NCBI GenBank assembly: GCA_964057225.1
Contig: CAXKVF010000084.1
Coordinates: 62,001-126,000 of the forward strand
DNA: 64,000 bases
Direction of reading: 5' to 3'
From: Auanema rhodensis
Lineage: Eukaryota; Nematoda; Chromadorea; Rhabditida; Rhabditidae
The translations under genes and the position numbers were made by a program. This document shows positions 26,501-39,600 of the stretch, piece by piece (the first letter of the stretch is position 1; every line of letters starts with the position of its first letter). The notes beneath the pieces are model-generated. The model was not told where the DNA came from. It worked only from the letters and a program-made list of their open reading frames with translations, and did not search any database.

Positions 26501-29500
26501 TTGAAAACCGCATCTCTTTATCTTTCACGTGAAGCGAGTTACATACCAAGTGCACATCACGTGTACATTTAATTAGCATAAATTAAAGTTCACGTAAATT
26601 TCAAAGTCATGGTTACCATGAACCAATATCAATAAAAATTTGTTTTTAGACTAATATGGACATGGGGAATCTAATTTTGAAAACCGCATCTCTTTATCTT
26701 TCACGTGAAGCGAGTTACATACCAAGTGCACATCACGTGTACATTTAATTAGCATAAATTAAAGTTCACGTAAATTTCAAAGTCATGGTTACCATGAAGC
26801 AATATCAATAAAAATTTGTTTTTAGACTAATATGGACATGGGGAATCTAATTTTGAAAACCGCATCTCTTTATCTTTCACGTGAAGCGAGTTACATACCA
26901 AGTGCACATCACGTGTACATTTAATTAGCATAAATTAAAGTTCACGTAAATTTCAAAGTCATGGTTACCATGAACCAATATCAATAAAAATTTGTTTTTA
27001 GACTAATATGGACATGGGGAATCTAATTTTGAAAACCGCATCTCTTTATCTTTCACGTGAAGCGAGTTACATACCAAGTGCACATCACGTGTACATTTAA
27101 TTAGCATAAATTAAAGTTCACGTAAATTTCAAAGTCATGGTTACCATAAAGCAATATCAATAAAAATTTGTTTTTAGACTAATATGGACATGGGGAATCT
27201 AATTTTGAAAACCGCATCTCTTTATCTTTCACGTGAAGCGAGTTACATACCAAGTGCACATCACGTGTACATTTAATTAGCATAAATTAAAGTTCACGTA
27301 AATTTCAAAGTCATGGTTACCATGCACCAATATCAATAAAAATTTGTTTTTAGACTAATATGGACATGGGGGATCTAATTTTGAAAACCGCATCTCTTTA
27401 TCTTTCACGTGAAGCGAGTTACATACCAAGTGCACATCACGTGTAGATTTAATTAGCATAAATTAAAGTTCACGTAAATTTCAAAGTCATGGTTACCATG
27501 AACCAATATCAATAAAAATTTGTTTTTAGACTAATATGGACATGGGTAATCTAATTTTGAAAACCGCATCTCTTTATCTTTCACGTGAAGCGAGTTACAT
27601 ACCAAGTGCACATCACGTGTACATTTAATTAGCATAAATCAAAGTTCACGTAAATTTCAAAGTCATGGTTACCATGCACCAATATCAATAAAAATTTGTT
27701 TTTAGACTAATATGGACATGGGGGATCTAATTTTGAAAACCGCATCTCTTTATCTTTCACGTGAAGCGAGTTACATACCAAGTGCACATCACGTGTACAT
27801 TTAATTAGCATAAATTAAAGTTCACGTAAATTTCAAAGTCATGGTTACCATGCACCAATATCAATAAAAATTAGTTTTAAGACTAATATGGACATGGGGG
27901 ATCTAATTTTGAAAACCGCATCTCTTTATCTTTCACGTGAAGCGAGTTACATACCAAGTGCACATCACGTGTACATTTAATTAGCATAAATTAAAGTTCA
28001 CGTAAATTTCAAAGTCATGGTTACCATGAACCAATATCAATAAAAATTTGTTTTTAGACTAATATGGACATGGGTAATCTAATTTTGAAAACCGCATCTC
28101 TTTAACTTTCACGTGAAGCGAGTTACATACCAAGTGCACATCACGTGTACATTTAATTAGCATAAATTAAAGTTCACGTAAATTTCAAAGTCATGGTTAC
28201 CATGCACCAATATCAATAAAAATTTGTTTTTAGACTAATATGGACATGGGGAATCTAATTTTGAAAACCGCATCTCTTTATCTTTCACGTGAAGCGAGTT
28301 ACATACCAAGTGCACATCACGTGTACATTTAATTAGCATAAATTAAAGTTCACGTAAATTTCAAAGTCATGGTTACCATGCACCAATATCAATAAAAATT
28401 AGTTTTAAGACTAATATGGACATGGGGGATCTAATTTTGAAAACCGCATCTCTTTATCTTTCACGTGAAGCGAGTTACATACCAAGTGCACATCACGTGT
28501 ACATTTAATTAGCATAAATTAAAGTTCACGTAAATTTCAAAGTCATGGTTACCATGAACCAATATCAATAAAAATTTGTTTTTAGACTAATATGGACATG
28601 GGGAATCTAATTTTGAAAACCGCATCTCTTTATCTTTCACGTGAAGCGAGTTACATACCAAGTGCACATCACGTGTACATTTAATTAGCATAAATTAAAG
28701 TTCACGTAAATTTCAAAGTCATGGTTACCATGAAGCAATATCAATAAAAATTTGTTTTTAGACTAATATGGACATGGGGAATCTAATTTTGAAAACCGCA
28801 TCTCTTTATCTTTCACGTGAAGCGAGTTACATACCAAGTGCACATCACGTGTACATTTAATTAGCATAAATTAAAGTTCACGTAAATTTCAAAGTCATGG
28901 TTACCATGAACCAATATCAATAAAAATTTGTTTTTAGACTAATATGGACATGGGTAATCTAATTTTGAAAACCGCATCTCTTTATCTTTCACGTGAAGCG
29001 AGTTACATACCAAGTGCACATCACGTGTACATTTAATTAGCATAAATTAAAGTTCACGTAAATTTCAAAGTCATGGTTACCATGCACCAATATCAATAAA
29101 AATTTGTTTTTAGACTAATATGGACATGGGGAATCTAATTTTGAAAACCGCATCTCTTTATCTTTCACGTGAAGCGAGTTACATACCAAGTGCACATCAC
29201 GTGTACATTTAATTAGCATAAATTAAAGTTCACGTAAATTTCAAAGTCATGGTTACCATGAAGCAATATCAATAAAAATTTGTTTTTAGACTAATATGGA
29301 CATGGGGAATCTAATTTTGAAAACCGCATCTCTTTATCTTTCACGTGAAGCGAGTTACATACCAAGTGCACATCACGTGTACATTTAATTAGCATAAATT
29401 AAAGTTCACGTAAATTTCAAAGTCATGGTTACCATAAAGCAATATCAATAAAAATTTGTTTTTAGACTAATATGGACATGGGGAATCTAATTTTGAAAAC

Positions 29501-31856
29501 CGCATCTCTTTATCTTTCACGTGAAGCGAGTTACATACCAAGTGCACATCACGTGTACATTTAATTAGCATAAATTAAAGTTCACGTAAATTTCAAAGTC
29601 ATGGTTACCATGCACCAATATCAATAAAAATTTGTTTTTAGACTAATATGGACATGGGGGATCTAATTTTGAAAACCGCATCTCTTTATCTTTCACGTGA
29701 AGCGAGTTACATACCAAGTGCACATCACGTGTAGATTTAATTAGCATAAATTAAAGTTCACGTAAATTTCAAAGTCATGGTTACCATGAACCAATATCAA
29801 TAAAAATTTGTTTTTAGACTAATATGGACATGGGTAATCTAATTTTGAAAACCGCATCTCTTTATCTTTCACGTGAAGCGAGTTACATACCAAGTGCACA
29901 TCACGTGTACATTTAATTAGCATAAATTAAAGTTCACGTAAATTTCAAAGTCATGGTTACCATGAACCAATATCAATAAAAATTTGTTTTTAGACTAATA
30001 TGGACATGGGGAATCTAATTTTGAAAACCGCATCTCTTTATCTTTCACGTGAAGCGAGTTACATACCAAGTGCACATCACGTGTACATTTAATTAGCATA
30101 AATTAAAGTTCACGTAAATTTCAAAGTCATGGTTACCATAAAGCAATATCAATAAAAATTTGTTTTTAGACTAATATGGACATGGGGAATCTAATTTTGA
30201 AAACCGCATCTCTTTATCTTTCACGTGAAGCGAGTTACATACCAAGTGCACATCACGTGTACATTTAATTAGCATAAATTAAAGTTCACGTAAATTTCAA
30301 AGTCATGGTTACCATGCACCAATATCAACAAAAATTTGTTTTTAGACTTATATGGACATGGGGGATCTAATTTTGAAAACCGCATCTCTTTATCTTTCAC
30401 GTGAAGCGAGTTACATACCAAGTGCACATCACGTGTAGATTTAATTAGCATAAATTAAAGTTCACGTAAATTTCAAAGTCATGGTTACCATGAACCAATA
30501 TCAATAAAAATTTGTTTTTAGACTAATATGGACATGGGTAATCTAATTTTGAAAACCGCATCTCTTTATCTTTCACGTGAAGCGAGTTACATACCAAGTG
30601 CACAACACGTGTACATTTAATTAGCATAAATCAAAGTTCACGTAAATTTCAAAGTCATGGTTACCATGCACCAATATCAATAAAAATTTGTTTTTAGACT
30701 AATATGGACATGGGGGATCTAATTTTGAAAACCGCATCTCTTTATCTTTCACGTGAAGCGAGTTACATACCAAGTGCACATCACGTGTACATTTAATTAG
30801 CATAAATTAAAGTTCACGTAAATTTCAAAGTCATGGTTACCATGAACCAATATCAATAAAAATTTGTTTTTAGACTAATATGGACATGGGTAATCTAATT
30901 TTGAAAACCGCATCTCTTTATCTTTCACGTGAAGCGAGTTACATACCAAGTGCACATCACGTGTACATTTAATTAGCATAAATTAAAGTTCACGTAAATT
31001 TCAAAGTCATGGTTACCATGCACCAATATCAATAAAAATTTGTTTTTAGACTAATATGGACATGGGGGATCTAATTTTGAAAACCGCATCTCTTTATCTT
31101 TCACGTGAAGCGAGTTACATACCAAGTGCACATCACGTGTACATTTAATTAGCATAAATTAAAGTTCACGTAAATTTCAAAGTCATGGTTACCATGAACC
31201 AATATCAATAAAAATTTGTTTTTAGACTAATATGGACATGGGGGATCTAATTTTGAAAACCGCATCTCTTTATCTTTCACGTGAAGCGAGTTACATACCA
31301 AGTGCACATCACGTGTACATTTAATTAGCATAAATTAAAGTTCACGTAAATTTCAAAGTCATGGTTACCATGCACCAATATCAATAAAAATTTGTTTTTA
31401 GACTAATATGGACATGGGGAATCTAATTTTGAAAACCGCATCTCTTTATCTTTCACGTGAAGCGAGTTACATACCAAGTGCACATCACGTGTACATTTAA
31501 TTAGCATAAATTAAAGTTCACGTAAATTTCAAAGTCATGGTTACCATGCACCAATATCAATAAAAATTAGTTTTAAGACTAATATGGACATGGGGGATCT
31601 AATTTTGAAAACCGCATCTCTTTATCTTTCACGTGAAGCGAGTTACATACCAAGTGCACATCACGTGTACATTTAATTAGCATAAATTAAAGTTCACGTA
31701 AATTTCAAAGTCATGGTTACCATGAACCAATATCAATAAAAATTTGTTTTTAGACTAATATGGACATGGGTAATCTAATTTTGAAAACCGCATCTCTTTA
31801 ACTTTCACGTGAAGCGAGTTACATACCAAGTGCACATCACGTGTACATTTAATTAG
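20593..31856. repeat. Mosaic domain built on a 5-monomer (880-bp) theme
   Basis: The recurrent order is AACC with p91 T (gggtaat), CACC, CACC with p65 A + p71 A + p92 G, AACC, AAGC. It is clear at 21473, 22353, 23409, 24289 and 27985. It is broken by a second module: AACC, cataaagc, CACC with p92 G and gtgtagat, then AACC with p91 T (20593, 25169, 26929, 29921). A p7-9 variant (aatcaaag) follows at 21297, 23233, 27633 and 30625. Variants p91 T, gtgtagat and the p65 A/p71 A pair are essentially specific to this domain. Exceptions seen are p91 T at 32737 and 43119, and isolated p71 A at 6161 and 13553. Modules are shuffled rather than strictly periodic, as expected from repeated unequal exchange. 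Confidence 0.78.
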
Positions 31857-33088
31857 CATAAATTAAAGTTCACGTAAATTTCAAAGTCATGGTTACCATG
31901 CACCAATATCAATAAAAATTTGTTTTTAGACTAATATGGACATGGGGAATCTAATTTTGAAAACCGCATCTCTTTATCTTTCACGTGAAGCGAGTTACAT
32001 ACCAAGTGCACATCACGTGTACATTTAATTAGCATAAATTAAAGTTCACGTAAATTTCAAAGTCATGGTTACCATGCACCAATATCAATAAAAATTTGTT
32101 TTTAGACTAATATGGACATGGGGAATCTAATTTTGAAAACCGCATCTCTTTATCTTTCACGTGAAGCGAGTTACATACCAAGTGCACATCACGTGTACAT
32201 TTAATTAGCATAAATTAAAGTTCACGTAAATTTCAAAGTCATGGTTACCATGCACCAATATCAATAAAAATTTGTTTTTAGACTAATATGGACATGGGGA
32301 ATCTAATTTTGAAAACCGCATCTCTTTATCTTTCACGTGAAGCGAGTTACATACCAAGTGCACATCACGTGTACATTTAATTAGCATAAATTAAAGTTCA
32401 CGTAAATTTCAAAGTCATGGTTACCATGCACCAATATCAATAAAAATTTGTTTTTAGACTAATATGGACATGGGGAATCTAATTTTGAAAACCGCATCTC
32501 TTTATCTTTCACGTGTAGCGAGTTACATACCAAGTGCACATCACGTGTACATTTAATTAGCATAAATTAAAGTTCACGTAAATTTCAAAGTCATGGTTAC
32601 CATGCACCAATATCAATAAAAATTTGTTTTTAGACTAATATGGACATGGGGAATCTAATTTTGAAAACCGCATCTCTTTATCTTTCACGTGAAGCGAGTT
32701 ACATACCAAGTGCACATCACGTGTACATTTAATTAGCATAAATTAAAGTTCACGTAAATTTCAAAGTCATGGTTACCATGCACCAATATCAATAAAAATT
32801 TGTTTTTAGACTAATATGGACATGGGTAATCTAATTTTGAAAACCGCATCTCTTTATCTTTCACGTGAAGCGAGTTACATACCAAGTGCACATCACGTGT
32901 ACATTTAATTAGCATAAATTAAAGTTCACGTAAATTTCAAAGTCATGGTTACCATGCACCAATATCAATAAAAATTTGTTTTTAGACTAATATGGACATG
33001 GGGAATCTAATTTTGAAAACCGCATCTCTTTATCTTTCACGTGAAGCGAGTTACATACCAAGTGCACATCACGTGTACATTTAATTAG
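31857..33088. repeat. Run of seven consecutive CACC monomers
   Basis: Monomers starting at 31857, 32033, 32209, 32385, 32561, 32737 and 32913 are all CACC at p45-48. They are almost identical apart from a p132 change at 32385 (cacgtgtagc) and p91 T at 32737. It is the longest single-type run I saw of this haplotype. It looks like single-monomer expansion or conversion, and it separates the mosaic domain from the 4-monomer domain to the right. Confidence 0.72.
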
Positions 33089-34144
33089 CATAAATTAAAG
33101 TTCACGTAAATTTCAAAGTCATGGTTACCATGAACCAATATCAATAAAAATTTGTTTTTAGACTAATATGGACATGGGGAATCTAATTTTGGAAACCGCA
33201 TCTCTTTATCTTTCACGTGAAGCGAGTTACATACCAAGTGCACATCACGTGTACATTTAATTAGCATAAATTAAAGTTCACGTAAATTTCAAAGTCATGG
33301 TTACCATGAACCAATATCAATAAAAATTTGTTTTTAGACTAATATGGACATGGGGAATCTAATTTTGAAAACCGCATCTCTTTATCTTTCACGTGAAGCG
33401 AGTTACATATCAAGTGCACATCACGTGTACATTTAATTAGCATAAATTAAAGTTCACGTAAATTTCAAAGTCATGGTTACCATGCACCAATATCAATAAA
33501 AATTTGTTTTTAGACTAATATGGACATGGGGAATCTAATTTTGAAAACTGCATCTCTTTATCTTTCACGTGAAGCGAGTTACATACCAAGTGCACATCAC
33601 GTGTACATTTAATTAGCATAAATTAAAGTTCACGTAAATTTCAAAGTCATGGTTACCATGCACCAATATCAATAAAAATTTGTTTTTAGACTAATATGGA
33701 CATGGGGAATCTAATTTTGAAAACCGCATCTCTTTATCTTTCACGTGAAGCGAGTTACATACCAAGTGCACATCACGTGTACATTTAATTAGCATAAATT
33801 AAAGTTCACGTAAATTTCAAAGTCATGGTTACCATGAACCAATATCAATAAAAATTTGTTTTTAGACTAATATGGACATGGGGAATCTAATTTTGAAAAC
33901 CGCATCTCTTTATCTTTCACGTGAAGCGAGTTACATACCAAGTGCACATCACGTGTACATTTAATTAGCATAAATTAAAGTTCACGTAAATTTCAAAGTC
34001 ATGGTTACCATGCACCAATATCAATAAAAATTTGTTTTTAGACTAATATGGACATGGGGAATCTAATTTTGAAAACCGCATCTCTTTATCTTTCACGTGA
34101 AGCGAGTTACATACCAAGTGCACATCACGTGTACATTTAATTAG
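33089..34144. repeat. Mixed transition monomers
   Basis: Six monomers show no clear higher-order period: AACC with p104 G, AACC with atatcaag (p146 T), CACC with p109 T (aaaactgc, losing a CpG), CACC, AACC and CACC. The p146 T change recurs at 44702, more than 11 kb away. That suggests shared ancestry, conversion or recurrent mutation. Nothing other than satellite is present. Confidence 0.7.
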
Positions 34145-36432
34145 CATAAATTAAAGTTCACGTAAATTTCAAAGTCATGGTTACCATGAAGCAATATCAA
34201 TAAAAATTTGTTTTTAGACTAATATGGACATGGGGAATCTAATTTTGAAAACCGCATCTCTTTATCTTTCACGTGAAGCGAGTTACATACCAAGTGCACA
34301 TCACGTGTACATTTAATTAGCATAAATTAAAGTTCACGTAAATTTCAAAGTCATGGTTACCATGAAGCAATATCAATAAAAATTTGTTTTTAGACTAATA
34401 TGGACATGGGGAATCTAATTTTGAAAACCGCATCTCTTTATCTTTCACGTAAAGCGAGTTACATACCAAGTGCACATCACGTGTACATTTAATTAGCATA
34501 AATTAAAGTTCACGTAAATTTCAAAGTCATGGTTACCATGCACCAATATCAATAAAAATTTGTTTTTAGACTAATATGGACATGGGGAATCTAATTTTGA
34601 AAACCGCATCTCTTTATCTTTCACGTGAAGCGAGTTACATACCAAGTGCACATCACGTGTACATTTAATTAGCATAAATTAAAGTTCACGTAAATTTCAA
34701 AGTCATGGTTACCATGCACCAATATCAATAAAAATTTGTTTTTAGACTAATATGGACATGGGGAATCTAATTTTGAAAACCGCATCTCTTTATCTTTCAC
34801 GTGAAGCGAGTTACATACCAAGTGCACATCACGTGTACATTTAATTAGCATAAATTAAAGTTCACGTAAATTTCAAAGTCATGGTTACCATGAAGCAATA
34901 TCAATAAAAATTTGTTTTTAGACTAATATGGACATGGGGAATCTAATTTTGAAAACCGCATCTCTTTATCTTTCACGTGAAGCGAGTTACATACCAAGTG
35001 CACATCACGTGTACATTTAATTAGCATAAATTAAAGTTCACGTAAATTTCAAAGTCATGGTTACCATGAAGCAATATCAATAAAAATTTCTTTTTAGACT
35101 AATATGGACATGGGGAATCTAATTTTGAAAACCGCATCTCTTTATCTTTCACGTAAAGCGAGTTACATACCAAGTGCACATCACGTGTACATTTAATTAG
35201 CATAAATTAAAGTTCACGTAAATTTCAAAGTCATGGTTACCATGCACCAATATCAATAAAAATTTGTTTTTAGACTAATATGGACATGGGGAATCTAATT
35301 TTGAAAACCGCATCTCTTTATCTTTCACGTGAAGCGAGTTACATACCAAGTGCACATCACGTGTACATTTAATTAGCATAAATTAAAGTTCACGTAAATT
35401 TCAAAGTCATGGTTACCATGCACCAATATCAATAAAAATTTGTTTTTAGACTAATATGGACATGGGGAATCTAATTTTGAAAACCGCATCTCTTTATCTT
35501 TCACGTGAAGCGAGTTACATACCAAGTGCACATCACGTGTACATTTAATTAGCATAAATTAAAGTTCACGTAAATTTCAAAGTCATGGTTACCATGCACC
35601 AATATCAATAAAAATTTGTTTTTAGACTAATATGGACATGGGGAATCTAATTTTGAAAACCGCATCTCTTTATCTTTCACGTGAAGCGAGTTACATACCA
35701 AGTGCACATCACGTGTACATTTAATTAGCATAAATTAAAGTTCACGTAAATTTCAAAGTCATGGTTACCATGAAGCAATATCAATAAAAATTTGTTTTTA
35801 GGCTAATATGGACATGGGGAATCTAATTTTGAAAACCGCATCTCTTTATCTTTCACGTGAAGCGAGTTACATACCAAGTGCACATCACGTGTACATTTAA
35901 TTAGCATAAATTAAAGTTCACGTAAATTTCAAAGTCATGGTTACCATGAAGCAATATCAATAAAAATTTGTTTTTAGACTAATATGGACATGGGGAATCT
36001 AATTTTGAAAACCGCATCTCTTTATCTTTCACGTAAAGCGAGTTACATACCAAGTGCACATCACGTGTACATTTAATTAGCATAAATTAAAGTTCACGTA
36101 AATTTCAAAGTCATGGTTACCATGCACCAATATCAATAAAAATTTGTTTTTAGACTAATATGGACATGGGGAATCTAATTTTGAAAACCGCATCTCTTTA
36201 TCTTTCACGTGAAGCGAGTTACATACCAAGTGCACATCACGTGTACATTTAATTAGCATAAATTAAAGTTCACGTAAATTTCAAAGTCATGGTTACCATG
36301 CACCAATATCAATAAAAATTTGTTTTTAGACTAATATGGACATGGGGAATCTAATTTTGAAAACCGCATCTCTTTATCTTTCACGTGAAGCGAGTTACAT
36401 ACCAAGTGCACATCACGTGTACATTTAATTAG
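34145..36432. repeat. 4-monomer higher-order repeat (704 bp)
   Basis: The repeating order is AAGC, AAGC with p131 A (cacgtaaag, which destroys the first CACGTG), CACC, CACC. It starts at 34145, 34849 and 35729. The second cycle carries an additional CACC monomer at 35553. From 35729 the first AAGC monomer also has p74 G (ttaggct). The unit continues into the 9-monomer duplication to the right, so it appears to be the ancestral module of this domain. Confidence 0.82.
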
Positions 36433-38016
36433 CATAAATTAAAGTTCACGTAAATTTCAAAGTCATGGTTACCATGAAGCAATATCAATAAAAATTTGTT
36501 TTTAGGCTAATATGGACATGGGGAATCTAATTTTGAAAACCGCATCTCTTTATCTTTCACGTGAAGCGAGTTACATACCAAGTGCACATCACGTGTACAT
36601 TTAATTAGCATAAATTAAAGTTCACGTAAATTTCAAAGTCATGGTTACCATGAAGCAATATCAATAAAAATTTGTTTTTAGACTAATATGGACATGGGGA
36701 ATCTAATTTTGAAAACCGCATCTCTTTATCTTTCACGTAAAGCGAGTTACATACCAAGTGCACATCACGTGTACATTTAATTAGCATAAATTAAAGTTCA
36801 CGTAAATTTCAAAGTCATGGTTACCATGCACCAATATCAATAAAAATTTGTTTTTAGACTAATATGGACATGGGGAATCTAATTTTGAAAACCGCATCTC
36901 TTTATCTTTCACGTGAAGCGAGTTACATACCAAGTGCACATCACGTGTACATTTAATTAGCATAAATTAAAGTTCACGTAAATTTCAAAGTCATGGTTAC
37001 CATGCACCAATATCAATAAAAATTTGTTTTTAGACTAATATGGACATGGGGAATCTAATTTTGAAAACCGCATCTCTTTATCTTTCACGTGAAGCGAGTT
37101 ACATACCAAGTGCACATCACGTGTACATTTAATTAGCATAAATTAAAGTTCACGTAAATTTCAAAGTCATGGTTACCATGAACCAATATCAATAAAAATT
37201 TGTTTTTAGACTAATATGGACATGGGGAATCTAATTTTGAAAACCGCATCTCTTTATCTTTCACGTGAAGCGAGTTACATACCAAGTGCACATCACGTGT
37301 ACATTTAATTAGCATAAATTAAAGTTCACGTAAAATTCAAAGTCATGGTTACCATGCACCAATATCAATAAAAATTCGTTTTTAGACTAATATGGACATG
37401 GGGAATCTAATTTTGAAAACCGCATCTCTTTATCTTTCACGTGAAGCGAGTTACATACCAAGTGCACATCACGTGTACATTTAATTAGCATAAATTAAAG
37501 TTCACGTAAATTTCAAAGTCATGGTTACCATGCACCAATATCAATAAAAATTTGTTTTTAGACTAATATGGACATGGGAAATCTAATTTTGAAAACCGCA
37601 TCTCTTTATCTTTCACGTGAAGCGAGTTACATACCAAGTGCACATCACGTGTACATTTAATTAGCATAAATTAAAGTTCACGTAAATTTCAAAGTCATGG
37701 TTACCATGAACCAATATCAATAAAAATTTGTTTTTAGACTAATATGGACATGGGGAATCTAATTTTGAAAACCGCATCTCTTTATCTTTCACGTGAAGCG
37801 AGTTACATACCAAGTGCACATCACGTGTACATTTAATTAGCATAAATTAAAGTTCACGTAAATTTCAAAGTCATGGTTACCATGAACCAATATCAATAAA
37901 AATTTGTTTTTAGACTAATATGGACATGGGGAATCTAATTTTGAAAACCGCATCTCTTTATCTTTCACGTGAAGCGAGTTACATACCAAGTGCACATCAC
38001 GTGTACATTTAATTAG
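36433..38016. repeat. 9-monomer higher-order unit, copy 1 (1,584 bp)
   Basis: Order: AAGC with p74 G; AAGC with p131 A; CACC; CACC; AACC; p23 A + CACC + attcg; CACC; AACC; AACC. It is repeated immediately downstream. The one internal difference I found is p91 A at 37579, against g at 39163. It extends the 4-monomer module with five monomers, three of which (p23 A/CACC/attcg, CACC, AACC) form the seed of the 3-monomer repeat further right. Confidence 0.83.
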
Positions 38017-39600
38017 CATAAATTAAAGTTCACGTAAATTTCAAAGTCATGGTTACCATGAAGCAATATCAATAAAAATTTGTTTTTAGGCTAATATGGA
38101 CATGGGGAATCTAATTTTGAAAACCGCATCTCTTTATCTTTCACGTGAAGCGAGTTACATACCAAGTGCACATCACGTGTACATTTAATTAGCATAAATT
38201 AAAGTTCACGTAAATTTCAAAGTCATGGTTACCATGAAGCAATATCAATAAAAATTTGTTTTTAGACTAATATGGACATGGGGAATCTAATTTTGAAAAC
38301 CGCATCTCTTTATCTTTCACGTAAAGCGAGTTACATACCAAGTGCACATCACGTGTACATTTAATTAGCATAAATTAAAGTTCACGTAAATTTCAAAGTC
38401 ATGGTTACCATGCACCAATATCAATAAAAATTTGTTTTTAGACTAATATGGACATGGGGAATCTAATTTTGAAAACCGCATCTCTTTATCTTTCACGTGA
38501 AGCGAGTTACATACCAAGTGCACATCACGTGTACATTTAATTAGCATAAATTAAAGTTCACGTAAATTTCAAAGTCATGGTTACCATGCACCAATATCAA
38601 TAAAAATTTGTTTTTAGACTAATATGGACATGGGGAATCTAATTTTGAAAACCGCATCTCTTTATCTTTCACGTGAAGCGAGTTACATACCAAGTGCACA
38701 TCACGTGTACATTTAATTAGCATAAATTAAAGTTCACGTAAATTTCAAAGTCATGGTTACCATGAACCAATATCAATAAAAATTTGTTTTTAGACTAATA
38801 TGGACATGGGGAATCTAATTTTGAAAACCGCATCTCTTTATCTTTCACGTGAAGCGAGTTACATACCAAGTGCACATCACGTGTACATTTAATTAGCATA
38901 AATTAAAGTTCACGTAAAATTCAAAGTCATGGTTACCATGCACCAATATCAATAAAAATTCGTTTTTAGACTAATATGGACATGGGGAATCTAATTTTGA
39001 AAACCGCATCTCTTTATCTTTCACGTGAAGCGAGTTACATACCAAGTGCACATCACGTGTACATTTAATTAGCATAAATTAAAGTTCACGTAAATTTCAA
39101 AGTCATGGTTACCATGCACCAATATCAATAAAAATTTGTTTTTAGACTAATATGGACATGGGGAATCTAATTTTGAAAACCGCATCTCTTTATCTTTCAC
39201 GTGAAGCGAGTTACATACCAAGTGCACATCACGTGTACATTTAATTAGCATAAATTAAAGTTCACGTAAATTTCAAAGTCATGGTTACCATGAACCAATA
39301 TCAATAAAAATTTGTTTTTAGACTAATATGGACATGGGGAATCTAATTTTGAAAACCGCATCTCTTTATCTTTCACGTGAAGCGAGTTACATACCAAGTG
39401 CACATCACGTGTACATTTAATTAGCATAAATTAAAGTTCACGTAAATTTCAAAGTCATGGTTACCATGAACCAATATCAATAAAAATTTGTTTTTAGACT
39501 AATATGGACATGGGGAATCTAATTTTGAAAACCGCATCTCTTTATCTTTCACGTGAAGCGAGTTACATACCAAGTGCACATCACGTGTACATTTAATTAG
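38017..39600. repeat. 9-monomer higher-order unit, copy 2 (1,584 bp)
   Basis: Direct tandem copy of 36433-38016. The match ends at 39623, where the next monomer has p23 A instead of the T seen at 38039. The left limit of the match is near 36302 versus 37886. Confidence 0.83.

Noticed and set aside
30269-30451. Minus-strand 60-codon open reading frame
   Set aside because: It lies entirely inside satellite sequence, is unique to one variant monomer, is AT-biased by composition and has no recognisable domain. 176 is not divisible by 3, so frames do not carry across monomers. It is a chance frame opened by a p77 substitution.
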